Source: Acidimicrobiales bacterium
Lineage (GTDB): Bacteria > Actinomycetota > Acidimicrobiia > Acidimicrobiales > Palsa-688
Reading direction: 5' to 3'
Length of the DNA: 64,000 nt
Assembly (NCBI GenBank): GCA_036378675.1
Contig: DASUWA010000054.1
Coordinates: 62,001 to 126,000 of the forward strand
The notes beneath the pieces were generated by a model. It made no database searches and had not been told where the DNA came from. It saw only the letters and a program-made list of their open reading frames with translations. Made by a program: the position numbers and the translations under genes. Below are positions 1-7,650 of the stretch, one piece after another; within the stretch, counting starts at the first letter, position 1; every line of letters starts with the position of its first letter.

Positions 1-82
1 TCATGGGGTTCAAGCGTACCGAGGCCACCCAGGATCGGGTACAACAAGTGGGTCAACAACCTGGTTCCCCAAGGAGTCACCG

Positions 83-1294
83 ATGCCCGAAGCCGTGATC
101 GTCGCAACCGCCCGCAGCCCGATTGGGCGCGCGTTCAAGGGATCCCTGGTCAGCCTCCGACCCGACGACATGGCTGCGCAGATCGTGAAAGCGGTCCTCG
201 ACAAGGTGCCGCAGTTGAACCCCGTTGACGTCGAGGATCTTCTACTAGGAAACGCGCAACCCGCCGGCGAGGCCGGTTACAACATGGCGCGCGTCGTCGC
301 GCTTCTGGCCGGGCTGCAAACCGTGCCGGGAACAACCGTCAACAGGTACTGCTCGTCTTCGCTCCAAACGATCCGCATGGCAGCGCACGCGATCCGGGCG
401 GGAGAGGGTGATGTTTTCATCTCCGCGGGAGTCGAGGCGGTTAGTCGATTTGGTCAGGGCATGTCGGATGGCCATCCCGATACGCACAATCCGTTGTTCC
501 GCGACGCTGAGGAGAGAAGCGCGAGTCGCTCGCTAGGTGGCGGAGGAACTTGGAAGCCGGGTGACGGCTTACCTGATATCTACATCGCGATGGGACAGAC
601 AGCGGAGAACGTTCGCGAACAGGAAGGCGTTACCAGACGCGAAATGGACGAGTTCGCGACGCTGTCGCAGAACCGAGCAGTTGCTTCGCAAGAGAACGGC
701 TTCTTCGAGCGGGAGATCAGTGCGCTTACGTTGGCCGACGGAACCGAAGTAACCAAGGACGACGGGCCTCGCGCCGGCACGACTGTTGAGAAACTCGCGG
801 AACTGAAACCGGCTTTCCGTCCCGACGGCGAAGTGACTGCAGGAAACAGCTGCCCTTTGAATGACGGAGCAGCAGCTGTTGTCGTCATGAGCGACGCGAA
901 AGCCCGAGCGCTTGGTATCACACCTCTCGCGCGCGTCGTTGCTTCAGGTGTCACTGCGCTCGATCCTGAGATCATGGGCCTCGGTCCCGTCGACGCATGC
1001 CGGCAAACCCTGAAACGCGCGGGGATGACCGTCGACGACGTGGATCTCGTTGAGATCAACGAAGCGTTCGCCGCGCAGGTCGTGCCATCGGCGCGACAGC
1101 TCAATATCGATTGGGACAAGTTGAACGTTCACGGAGGCGCGATCGCGTTGGGGCATCCGTTCGGGATGACCGGCGCGAGGATCATGTCGACGCTGATCAA
1201 CGGGCTTCAAACCGCGGACAAATCCATCGGTCTCGAGTCGATGTGCGTCGGCGGAGGGCAGGGTATGGCGATGATCGTCGAACGCCTTAGCTGA
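83..1294 (+). CDS. Thiolase (acetyl-CoA C-acyltransferase family)
   Basis: Thiolase of 403 residues, the usual length. It condenses two acyl-CoA molecules or cleaves a 3-ketoacyl-CoA in the cytoplasm. The nucleophile is Cys90 in NRYCSSS; the C-terminal catalytic pair is His358 in GHPFGMTG and Cys388 in CVGGGQG. The ATG has AAGGAG at 70-75. The gene stands alone before a hairpin terminator. It could supply acetoacetyl-CoA to the ethylmalonyl-CoA pathway encoded about 22 kb downstream, or serve beta-oxidation; the sequence cannot decide. The family call is firm, the direction of the reaction is not. Confidence 0.93.
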   Translation: MPEAVIVATARSPIGRAFKGSLVSLRPDDMAAQIVKAVLDKVPQLNPVDVEDLLLGNAQPAGEAGYNMARVVALLAGLQTVPGTTVNRYCSSSLQTIRMAAHAIRAGEGDVFISAGVEAVSRFGQGMSDGHPDTHNPLFRDAEERSASRSLGGGGTWKPGDGLPDIYIAMGQTAENVREQEGVTRREMDEFATLSQNRAVASQENGFFEREISALTLADGTEVTKDDGPRAGTTVEKLAELKPAFRPDGEVTAGNSCPLNDGAAAVVVMSDAKARALGITPLARVVASGVTALDPEIMGLGPVDACRQTLKRAGMTVDDVDLVEINEAFAAQVVPSARQLNIDWDKLNVHGGAIALGHPFGMTGARIMSTLINGLQTADKSIGLESMCVGGGQGMAMIVERLS

Positions 1295-1318
1295 ACAAGT
1301 CGAACGTCTTAGCTGAAC
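1277..1318. repeat. Tandem duplication across the thiolase stop codon
   Basis: Two 20-bp copies (1277-1296 and 1299-1318, period 22) differ at one base. The first holds the last thiolase codons and the TGA stop; the second is a non-coding echo just after it. Confidence 0.85.
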
Positions 1319-1330
1319 GAGAGGTAACGG

Positions 1331-1354
1331 AATCGGGGGCTGCGCACCCCGATT
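1331..1354 (+). terminator. Hairpin terminator after thiolase
   Basis: Perfect 8-bp stem AATCGGGG/CCCCGATT with an 8-nt loop, 37 bp after the thiolase stop. There is no T-tract after it, which is common in high-GC actinobacteria. Confidence 0.55.
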
Positions 1355-1398
1355 GGCTTGATCCGTGAACATGGGATCACCTAAGGTGAGATCCCGTT

Positions 1399-2502
1399 GT
1401 GACTACGTGCACGTGGAATTTCCGTCGGCACGCGCGTCGGGTCTTGGTTGCGACCTCAATGGTTGCGGCTTCGACCTCGGGTCTCGTGGCTTCTCATGCG
1501 TCGGCGGATCAGGTGACGGACCTCAAGGCCAAGGCCGCTGCGCTTGCGTCCCGAATCAACGCGCTTGGACTTCAGCAGGACGCTCTCGCGGAGCAGTACG
1601 ACGCCGCGCAGCTTCGTGCCGATGCCATACAGCAGCAGGTGGCCCACGCCGCCCAGCAGGTAGCAGCTGCGGAGGCCAGCGCCAACAAAGCGAGGGACGC
1701 GCTCAAGCAGGACGCTGTGCTCGCCTACGTACATGGAGGCAACAGCCCCCTCGCTTCCGGCCGAAGCGCTATGTCGACGGCGAACGAGAGCCTGCTGCGG
1801 GCTGAGTACGTCAACAGCCTCGCCGCCAACCAGCACGACGCGATCGACCAGTTCCGCCTAGCCGCCCTGCAAGAGCAGGCTGCGAAGGCTCAGCTCCAGC
1901 AGGAGCAGGCGGCCGCGCAGGCCCAGCTGGTCCAGGTCAACCAGGACCGGCAGGCAGCCGCATCGCTGGCCGCCCAGCTGCAGGCAACCGAGAGCCAGGT
2001 GAACGGCCAGGTCGCCACCATCATCGCCCAGCAGGAAGCCGCCGCACGGGCCCTGGCCGCTCAGCAGGCGCAGGCTCGCCTAGCTGCCCAACAGGCGGCG
2101 GCACGGGCCCGGACGGTCAGCGTGGTACTCGGCGGCAACCCGCCGCCGGTGGGGCATGGCGCATCGGGTGCTGTCGCCGCGGCCGAAAGCCGGGTCGGAG
2201 ACTGGTACCAGTGGGGCGCCGCCGGCCCGAACACCTTCGACTGCTCCGGCCTGATCATGTGGTCCTACGCCCAGGTCGGGGTCTCCCTGCCCCACTTCAG
2301 CGGGGGCCAGTACGCCGACACGACCCACATCCCGATGTCCGACCTGCAGCCAGGTGACCTGGTGTTTCCTTCCGACCCGGGTGAGCACGTGGCGATGTAC
2401 ATCGGCAACGGCGAGATCGTCGAAGCGCCGTACACCGGCGCACAGGTGCACATCATCCCGATGAGCTCCTGGTTCGTCAACGCCAGCCGGGTCGAGGGCT
2501 AG
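1399..2502 (+). CDS. Secreted NlpC/P60 peptidoglycan hydrolase with coiled coil
   Basis: 367 residues from a GTG. The hydrophobic N-terminus ending near ASHASA reads as a signal peptide. Residues about 35-230 are a long Ala/Gln-rich coiled coil. The C-terminal NlpC/P60 domain has Cys282 in FDCSGL, His330 in GEHVAMY and a third polar residue near His351. Such proteins cut D-Glu to diamino-acid bonds in peptidoglycan and act outside the membrane in cell separation. A second protein with the same architecture lies at 31847-33142. AAGGTGAG about 8 nt upstream is the likely ribosome site. Confidence 0.88.
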   Translation: MTTCTWNFRRHARRVLVATSMVAASTSGLVASHASADQVTDLKAKAAALASRINALGLQQDALAEQYDAAQLRADAIQQQVAHAAQQVAAAEASANKARDALKQDAVLAYVHGGNSPLASGRSAMSTANESLLRAEYVNSLAANQHDAIDQFRLAALQEQAAKAQLQQEQAAAQAQLVQVNQDRQAAASLAAQLQATESQVNGQVATIIAQQEAAARALAAQQAQARLAAQQAAARARTVSVVLGGNPPPVGHGASGAVAAAESRVGDWYQWGAAGPNTFDCSGLIMWSYAQVGVSLPHFSGGQYADTTHIPMSDLQPGDLVFPSDPGEHVAMYIGNGEIVEAPYTGAQVHIIPMSSWFVNASRVEG

Positions 2503-2525
2503 CCGGGTCGAAGCCGAGGGCTAGC
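2485..2525. repeat. Imperfect duplication across the NlpC/P60 stop codon
   Basis: AGCCGGGTCGA...GGGCTAGC occurs at 2485-2503 and again at 2501-2525, the second copy with 6 extra bases (AGCCGA). The real TAG stop (2500-2502) is in the first copy. Confidence 0.7.
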
Positions 2526-2554
2526 GCGTCGAGCGCCGGCCCCTCAGAATCGAG

Positions 2555-2587
2555 TAGCCGGCGGGCCGGGTTCAACCCGGTCGGCTA
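2555..2587 (+). terminator. Hairpin terminator after NlpC/P60 gene
   Basis: Outer stem TAGCCG (2555-2560) with CGGCTA (2582-2587) and inner stem CCGGGTT/AACCCGG (2566-2580), with a short asymmetric internal loop. It lies 53 bp after the stop; no T-tract. Confidence 0.5.
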
Positions 2588-2615
2588 GGTCCCTACGGTC
2601 GCCTCGTCCTCGCAC

Positions 2616-2656
2616 GCTCACTCACTCGCTCGCTCGCTCGAATGTTCGCTCGCTCG
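2616..2656. repeat. GCTC/CACT tetranucleotide repeat
   Basis: A run of GCTC/CACT tetranucleotides, broken once by AATGTT. It lies in the non-coding stretch 2503-2721, between the terminator and the palindromes at 2661-2716. Confidence 0.8.
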
Positions 2657-2660
2657 AAGC

Positions 2661-2716
2661 CATGAAATATCATGCTGGGTAGAGTTAGGGAACTATAGTT
2701 GCTTAAGTCTACCCAG
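2661..2716. repeat. Double palindrome in an AT-rich island
   Basis: A 14-bp inverted repeat (CATGA-AATA-TCATG, 2661-2674) runs directly into a 42-bp dyad (2675-2716). The dyad has perfect 9-bp arms CTGGGTAGA and TCTACCCAG, and the perfect palindrome AACTATAGTT (2691-2700) lies exactly at its centre. It ends 5 bp before the first possible start of the cyclase gene. It could be an operator, a leader hairpin or the remnant of a small palindromic element. Confidence 0.75.
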
Positions 2717-2721
2717 AAGCG

Positions 2722-3540
2722 GTGGAACCTCCTGGACGGGACAGGCGGCGTCGCGGCAACCCTGTAGCCTGTGTCGGGGCGGGCCGGAGGTTCGCGCCCA
2801 CCCCACAGCCGACCGAAACCTCCGCCGCCACTACTACCGATCCGGCCGACCCACATCCGGCCGACCCACAAAGGAAGCCATTGCGCGTCGATCGCTGCTT
2901 CGCCTTTCTCGACCTGTGCGGCTTCACCGCGTTCACGGAGCGCTACGGCGACGAGCGGACTGTGCTCGTGCTGGCAAGCTTCCGGACCCGGGTGCGGGAG
3001 GTAGCCGCACGCCGGGGCGTGCGGGTCACCAAGTGGCTGGGAGACGGCGCCATGCTGAGCTCCGGTGACACGACATCGGTCGTGTCGATGGTGGTAGAGC
3101 TCGCCGCCATGGTCCCCGCCGAGGTCCCGCTTCAGATCCGAGCAGGGTTGGCGCAGGGGCCTGTCATCATGTTCGAAGGCGATGACTACATAGGTCGGCC
3201 GACGAACGTGGCGGCCCGGATGTGCGACGCGGCCGCCCCCGGACAGGTCCTTGCGACCAGGGAGGTCGCCTGCCGGGCGCCGAGGTGGATCTCGGTCGGC
3301 CCGGTGTGCTCCTACCAGGCACAGGGGTTCGACCGCCCGCTCGAAGCCAGCCTCCTGGAAATCGGTATCTCCGAGACGATGGTGACCGATCCCTGCTGCG
3401 GCCTGGTCCTTCCGTCCGTGGCAGGGCTGGAAACCCGCTCCGGGGCGGATGGGAGCGTCCACCGGTTCTGCTCCACCGCGTGTGCCCTCTCTTGGGAACA
3501 AGGCAACCGTGACCCCGCAATCCTGGCCCGGCTTGACTGA
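2722..3540 (+). CDS. Class III nucleotidyl cyclase with C-terminal YHS-like domain
   Basis: Likely makes cAMP or cGMP. The cyclase core begins near FAFLDLCGFTAF, whose Asp is the first metal ligand; LGDGAM carries the second, with the substrate-binding Lys in VTKWLGDG. TNVAAR carries the transition-state Asn and Arg. The last 50 residues read DPCCGL, then about 26 residues, then FCSTACALSW, matching a YHS-type metal-binding domain. The first 53 residues are Pro/Thr-rich and may be untranslated: a TTG at 2881 behind AAGGAAG (2871-2877) would start the protein right at the domain. No membrane segment. Family call firm; substrate and metal unknown. Confidence 0.82.
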   Translation: MEPPGRDRRRRGNPVACVGAGRRFAPTPQPTETSAATTTDPADPHPADPQRKPLRVDRCFAFLDLCGFTAFTERYGDERTVLVLASFRTRVREVAARRGVRVTKWLGDGAMLSSGDTTSVVSMVVELAAMVPAEVPLQIRAGLAQGPVIMFEGDDYIGRPTNVAARMCDAAAPGQVLATREVACRAPRWISVGPVCSYQAQGFDRPLEASLLEIGISETMVTDPCCGLVLPSVAGLETRSGADGSVHRFCSTACALSWEQGNRDPAILARLD

Positions 3541-3597
3541 ATCCCCGACCGGGGGATCGACTGGAAAGAAGAACCTCGGGACATTGACTGGGGGACA

Positions 3598-4383
3598 TTG
3601 ACCGGTAGCACTCTTCCGATGGATAACGACGACCTGGCCGGCGTCCTGGGCCTTCAGCCGCTGACCGCCCGGTCGGTCATCCTGTCGGTCCTGCTCGGGA
3701 CCCACCCGCCGCGGCTTCCGGTGAAGATCCTGGTCAGGACGGCTGAGCTGTTCGGCATCTCCGAGGGGACGACCCGGGTCGCCCTCTCGCGTCTGACCGC
3801 TGACGGCGACGTTCTCGCCGAGGACCGGGACTATCGGCTGACCGCCAGGCTCCTCGACCGCCAGAGACAGCAAGACGAGGGACACCACCCGGTGACCCGG
3901 CCCTGGACCGGCGGGTGGGAGGTTGCCATCGCCTCGCCCGAGGTACGCTCCGCCGGCGACCGGCTCGCGCTGGGGTCGGAGCTCGCCACCCTCCGGCTCG
4001 CCGAGCTGCGCCAGGGGGTTTGGGTCCGTCCCGACAACCTGGTCAGGGCCTGGCCCGCCGACCTGTCCGGCCGGGCGCTCCGATTCGATGCGGCAGCCGG
4101 GTTCGAGGACCCGCCGGCGCGCGAGTTAGCCGCGACGCTGTGGGATCTCGAGGCTTGGGCTGGGCGAGCCGAGCAGCTCATCGCCGCACTCGAGTCGGTG
4201 GACGACATGGCGCAGCGGTTCATGGTGGCCACGGCGATGGTCAGGCACTTCCGGGACGATCCGGTGCTGCCCCCGGAGCTCCTGCCCTCCGGGTGGCCTG
4301 GAAACGCCCTGCGGGAGGCGTACGCCGGCTATGAAGCACAGCTTGGGGAGCTGCTCCGCCGCGAACGCGACCGGCACGGATGA
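3598..4383 (+). CDS. PaaX-family transcriptional regulator
   Basis: 261 residues. An N-terminal winged helix (SVILSVLLGTHPPRLPVKIL, then ISEGTTRVALSRL) is followed by the middle and C-terminal regions typical of PaaX-family repressors, which in relatives bind phenylacetyl-CoA. No phenylacetate genes are nearby, so the ligand is unknown. It starts 57 bp after the cyclase gene on the same strand. TTG 3598 is the longest start; ATG 3619 (MDNDDL) is equally credible. It ends inside a 42-bp tandem duplication shared with the convergent gene. Confidence 0.85.
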   Translation: MTGSTLPMDNDDLAGVLGLQPLTARSVILSVLLGTHPPRLPVKILVRTAELFGISEGTTRVALSRLTADGDVLAEDRDYRLTARLLDRQRQQDEGHHPVTRPWTGGWEVAIASPEVRSAGDRLALGSELATLRLAELRQGVWVRPDNLVRAWPADLSGRALRFDAAAGFEDPPARELAATLWDLEAWAGRAEQLIAALESVDDMAQRFMVATAMVRHFRDDPVLPPELLPSGWPGNALREAYAGYEAQLGELLRRERDRHG

Positions 4384-4450
4384 ACGCACGTGGGCCGAGT
4401 AGGCGGAAGCGACCGGCACGGATGAACGCACGTGGGCCGACTAGGCGGAA
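4367..4450. repeat. 42-bp tandem duplication at convergent gene ends
   Basis: Two copies, 4367-4408 and 4409-4450, differ at a single base (GAGTAGG against GACTAGG). The first contains the stop of the PaaX-type gene; the second contains the stop (4441-4443) of the minus-strand gene. Confidence 0.92.
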
Positions 4451-5211
4451 GCGTCCGTCTCGGCGGACATCCGGGCGACGAAACCGTCGCCCAACTGCTC
4501 AACGGTGACCGTAATTCCGAGCGCCTTGGCCGCTATCTCCACCGACGTGAGGTCCGGCAGCGACCTGGCGCCCAGCGACTCGACCGCCAGCGCCGGCGCC
4601 ATGCCGGGCCCCGGATCGAGGCGGACGACCATCTCGTCGGCGTGGCGGGACACGATCCGGAGCAGCTCGCAGCCGAGCGACCCCATGATCCACACCTTCG
4701 GATCGTCGACGCCGGCGTTCGAGCGCCCGGAACCAGCGTTCTCGAGCCGGCTCGGGGTGCCCGTGACCTCGCGGATGATTTCGAGCTCTATCGCTAACGC
4801 TGCTTCCAGCGAGCCGTCCCACCGCACGGGTAGCGGAGCGTCGAGGCCGGACACCTCCCTCCACTCCCGTTCCAACCTGACCCGCTCGACCTCGGCCAGC
4901 ACCGTCGGCGAACGGGAGGCGATGAGCGCCTCCATCGCCGCTTCCGCGCTGACCGCCCGGGTCTCCGCCCGGCCGGCACGTTCCTCGGCGTCGTGGGCCC
5001 GCAGTTCGGACTCGCTCCCGCGCCGGCGTTCCTCTCCTAGCTCCTGCCGGGTCGCCTCCTCGCTGCGCTTGGCGTCCTCGAGGGCGCTTTGCGACTCAAC
5101 AAACCTCGACTCGGCGCCGGCAAGACGGTTCGAACTCGAGCGCCAGGCGACCAGCGAAGCGACCAGCAGGACAACGGCCACGCCAGCCACCACCCCCACC
5201 ACCACGGTCAC
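4441..5211 (-). CDS. Membrane-anchored coiled-coil protein, function unknown
   Basis: 256 residues from a GTG. One N-terminal transmembrane segment (about 2-24) is followed by a charged, Glu/Arg/Ala-rich coiled coil (about 30-115) and a globular C-terminal part (about 125-250) with no motif I can name. The topology resembles DNA-recombination RmuC or sensor-like proteins, but no signature residues support either. The C-terminal region could be a degenerate ATPase-like fold; that is only an impression. It is transcribed in the same direction as the desaturase, 145 bp away across a minisatellite. Confidence 0.72.
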   Translation of the reverse strand: MTVVVGVVAGVAVVLLVASLVAWRSSSNRLAGAESRFVESQSALEDAKRSEEATRQELGEERRRGSESELRAHDAEERAGRAETRAVSAEAAMEALIASRSPTVLAEVERVRLEREWREVSGLDAPLPVRWDGSLEAALAIELEIIREVTGTPSRLENAGSGRSNAGVDDPKVWIMGSLGCELLRIVSRHADEMVVRLDPGPGMAPALAVESLGARSLPDLTSVEIAAKALGITVTVEQLGDGFVARMSAETDASA

Positions 5212-5264
5212 CCCAACGACGGTAGCGGCCGCGTGGATCCGACTCCCCTAACTGCTCTCCGTAT

Positions 5265-5324
5265 GGCCCCACTTGCGGCCCCACTTGTGGCCCCGCTTAC
5301 GGCCCCCCCTTAGGGCCCCCTTAC
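5265..5324. repeat. Five-unit 12-bp minisatellite
   Basis: Five tandem 12-bp units close to GGCCCCACTTAC at 5265, 5277, 5289, 5301 and 5313. They fill much of the intergenic space between two minus-strand genes. I see no gene in 5212-5356. Confidence 0.85.
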
Positions 5325-5356
5325 GGCCACCTCGGCCGCGGAAGGCCCACATATCC

Positions 5357-6307
5357 CTACCGGCGGGAAGCGAGCGCCCTCCACAGGGCGAGGTAGCTCG
5401 GGTATTCGAGCTCGGGAGTGATCCAGCCGGCAGCGACAAGCTCGGCGTGCAGCGCCGGCAGGTTCCGCCAAGGGATCCCCATGTCGACGTGGTGGGCGAG
5501 ATGCCAGCCGGTGTTGTAGGGCACCATCCAGAACCGGGCCAGTGGTCGCTGCCTCACCACGTGGGTGGTCTTGCGCCTGTCCTCGGACCGCTCCATCCCG
5601 GCGTGCTCCGCGATTACGCGGAGCCGGTTGATCACCCGCCACACCGACATCCACGGCGCCAGCCAAAGCAGCGGGTAGAGCCACCACCGGCCGCTAGCCA
5701 GCCAGAACGCCGCCCACAGCACGATCTGCACCCCGACAATGCGCGACGCGATCGGTCGAGAACTCCGACTCGACAGGGCCATGAGCAGCGGCTTGAGGTT
5801 CTTCCAACCGGAGATACCGACCGCATCGCGGGTGAGCTTGCGGCGCATCGATGCCCGAGTGATGGGATAGCCGGAGTACAGCGCAATGTCTGGCTCCTCC
5901 GGACCGAGCTCGTCGCGGTGATGCGCCATGTGCGACCGGCGGTACAGGTCGAACGGGGTGAACGCCGGGTAGGAGAGCATCCACCGCCCGACGACATCGT
6001 TCGGTGTGCGGCGGCTGAACAGGAGCCGGTGCGCAGCCTCGTGGCCGAGGATGTTGAGAACAGCGAACCCGCGCCCGAGCAGGAAGAAGGCGACCGCGTA
6101 CGCCCACCAGCGATCCAGCCAGGCAGCCGCCGCGACCACCCCGAACGACTGAAGCCACGCGCCGAACACGGTCAAGATGTTGCGCCGATCGGGGATGCGA
6201 CGCAGCTGTTCGCGAAGCGAGGGAGCTGGCCGGCCGGCAGACGAAAGCCGGTCGGTCGGCAGCACATCGGGCAGTACGAGGGCCGGCGGAACGACGGTTG
6301 CGACCAT
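5357..6307 (-). CDS. Fatty acid desaturase (membrane di-iron type)
   Basis: 316 residues. The three histidine boxes of membrane di-iron desaturases are present: HEAAH (89-93), HMAHH (126-130) and HLAHH (269-273). Hydrophobic segments near 55-85 and 170-200 place it in the membrane. It introduces a double bond into an acyl chain; a beta-carotene hydroxylase-like or ketolase-like activity cannot be excluded from the boxes alone. It lies 39 bp downstream of the ArsR-type gene on the same strand and is probably co-regulated with it. TAATAT about 8 bp before the ATG could also serve as its own -10 element. Confidence 0.87.
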   Translation of the reverse strand: MVATVVPPALVLPDVLPTDRLSSAGRPAPSLREQLRRIPDRRNILTVFGAWLQSFGVVAAAAWLDRWWAYAVAFFLLGRGFAVLNILGHEAAHRLLFSRRTPNDVVGRWMLSYPAFTPFDLYRRSHMAHHRDELGPEEPDIALYSGYPITRASMRRKLTRDAVGISGWKNLKPLLMALSSRSSRPIASRIVGVQIVLWAAFWLASGRWWLYPLLWLAPWMSVWRVINRLRVIAEHAGMERSEDRRKTTHVVRQRPLARFWMVPYNTGWHLAHHVDMGIPWRNLPALHAELVAAGWITPELEYPSYLALWRALASRR

Positions 6308-6346
6308 CAGGTCCGATATTACAGGATCTAGCCGTTTCAGTCCAGT

Positions 6347-7366
6347 CTATGTAATACCGGCCCTAACACTGCTCGGCTCGCCGGCAACCACGCCCAGCGA
6401 CTCCCTGAAGAGGTCGTCGAGGGCGACCACGTTGGCCTCGAGACGCCGCCCCGCTCCCTTGCCCTCGACAACTAGGCCTGCCTCTCGCAGCACCCGCACG
6501 TGGTTGGACACGGTCGGCTGCGCAACACCGAACAGGTTTGCCAGCTCGCCGATCGCGCGCGGACGGCGCCCCAGCGCCTCGAGAATCGCCAGCCGGGTCG
6601 GGTCCCCCAGGCCCTTGAACCGACGCGCCCTTAGCCGGGTCTCCTCGGATGGCCCCGGGCTCAGCACCTGCCTCGCGGGCGTCACCAGGACACTACCGGG
6701 AAGCCGGAGGTAAAGGCACTTCCGGTTGTACCAGCCGGGCACGAGCAGGACTCTCGCACCGTCGGACGCAGCATCGCGAAGGAACGCCTGGAACGTGTCG
6801 ACGAGGTCGCATTGGATGAGCGATTGCACGTCGGTGATTCCGATCTCTTGGCCGAACTTGTGGCGCAGCTCCCTGGCGACCGACTCCGCGGCTATCCGGC
6901 CGCGCGATTCCCAATCGGGCCCGACCTCGTCCCACACCGCACGGATCAGTGAGATCCAGGACCTCCGCAACCTCGCGCTGTCGTGCAGACGCTTCAGCCT
7001 GGCGCGGAACCTCTTCTGGTCGTCGGGCACCTCAGATGACAAAGGCTCCGGCCGCGAGGGACCCGCAGCCGCAGCCTGGAGGCGCTCGAACAGGCTCTCG
7101 GGATCCTCCTCGAACAGCGCGCCGGCCCGGTCTGCGACGACGAGCACCTCGGTGAAAAATCGTTCGCCGTCATCCCAGAAGGCTGCCAGCCTGGTCGGCA
7201 GCTCCGAATCCGGCGCGAAGCGTCCGAACCTTGCTGGATAGTCCGGCTCGGGCTCGGACGGGTGCACCCACATCGCCCACACCAGATCTGTGACCAGCGA
7301 GGTGCGGACCGTGACCGGTAGCGCTGAGACGGGAAGGGCGGTTTCGGTTGCGTCGAGAGTGGGCAT
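6347..7366 (-). CDS. ArsR-type winged-helix regulator with long N-terminal domain
   Basis: 339 residues, about three times a typical ArsR protein. The C-terminal 90 residues are an ArsR winged helix (FKGLGDPTRLAILEAL, then GVAQPTVSNHVRVLREAGLV). The first 240 residues are a large sensor-like region of the kind found in DUF5937 proteins. No metal-binding cysteine pair is visible, so it probably senses something else. The promoter in front carries an inverted repeat suited to autorepression. The desaturase gene just downstream is the natural target. Confidence 0.85.
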   Translation of the reverse strand: MPTLDATETALPVSALPVTVRTSLVTDLVWAMWVHPSEPEPDYPARFGRFAPDSELPTRLAAFWDDGERFFTEVLVVADRAGALFEEDPESLFERLQAAAAGPSRPEPLSSEVPDDQKRFRARLKRLHDSARLRRSWISLIRAVWDEVGPDWESRGRIAAESVARELRHKFGQEIGITDVQSLIQCDLVDTFQAFLRDAASDGARVLLVPGWYNRKCLYLRLPGSVLVTPARQVLSPGPSEETRLRARRFKGLGDPTRLAILEALGRRPRAIGELANLFGVAQPTVSNHVRVLREAGLVVEGKGAGRRLEANVVALDDLFRESLGVVAGEPSSVRAGIT

Positions 7367-7374
7367 AGTCAGAT

Positions 7375-7403
7375 AACTATATCATAAAATAGTTTTCTTT
7401 CAA
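7375..7403 (-). promoter_or_regulatory. Autoregulated, near-leaderless promoter of the ArsR-type gene
   Basis: On the minus strand, -35 TTGAAA (7403-7398), a 16-bp spacer and -10 TATAGT (7381-7376), each 5 of 6 to consensus. The ATG is only 9 bp after the -10, so the mRNA is probably leaderless. An inverted repeat AACTAT-N8-ATAGTT (7375-7394) covers the -10 and spacer and is a likely ArsR operator. Confidence 0.65.
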
Positions 7404-7458
7404 TGAACCGCAGCGGTACGGTTGCGGCTGTCCGAAGACGACCGAATCGAGGATCCCA

Positions 7459-7650
7459 ATGCACCCCTGGATGTTGGAGCAGCTGGGCCGAGAGCACCGG
7501 AGGAACCTGGAGGCCCTGTCGGCACCGCGTGCCCGCCGGCGGATCGCGGTTTTGCGACGGCGCCGGCGTGAGTCTCAGCCCGGTTCTGCCGCGGCTTCTG
7601 CGGCGGCCATCCCTGCGGCCGCCCGGCCCGCCAGCGTGTTCTCAGCCTGA
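7459..7650 (+). CDS. Possible small basic protein
   Basis: 63 residues, starting MHPWMLEQLGREHRRNLEAL and then strongly Arg-rich. The start resembles short actinobacterial proteins of unknown function that begin with a His/Leu-rich helix and an Arg-rich tail. It overlaps the last 76 bp of the convergent MFS gene, and the C-terminal half is low complexity, so only the first 35 residues look protein-like. Confidence 0.35.
   Translation: MHPWMLEQLGREHRRNLEALSAPRARRRIAVLRRRRRESQPGSAAASAAAIPAAARPASVFSA

Noticed and set aside
1-82. End of an upstream gene at the left edge
   Set aside because: No frame shows a recognisable C-terminus; only the thiolase ribosome site can be supported.
2593-3888. 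Long minus-strand open frame opposite the cyclase and PaaX genes
   Set aside because: It has no domain pattern and is Arg/Gly/Pro-rich, as antisense frames of high-GC genes are. The opposite frames hold clear families.
4441-5211. RmuC recombination protein
   Set aside because: The membrane anchor and coiled coil fit, but the conserved RmuC core is not visible, so it stays of unknown function.
5248-5439. Small minus-strand protein with four-residue repeats
   Set aside because: It is only the 12-bp minisatellite read in frame plus the end of the desaturase gene.
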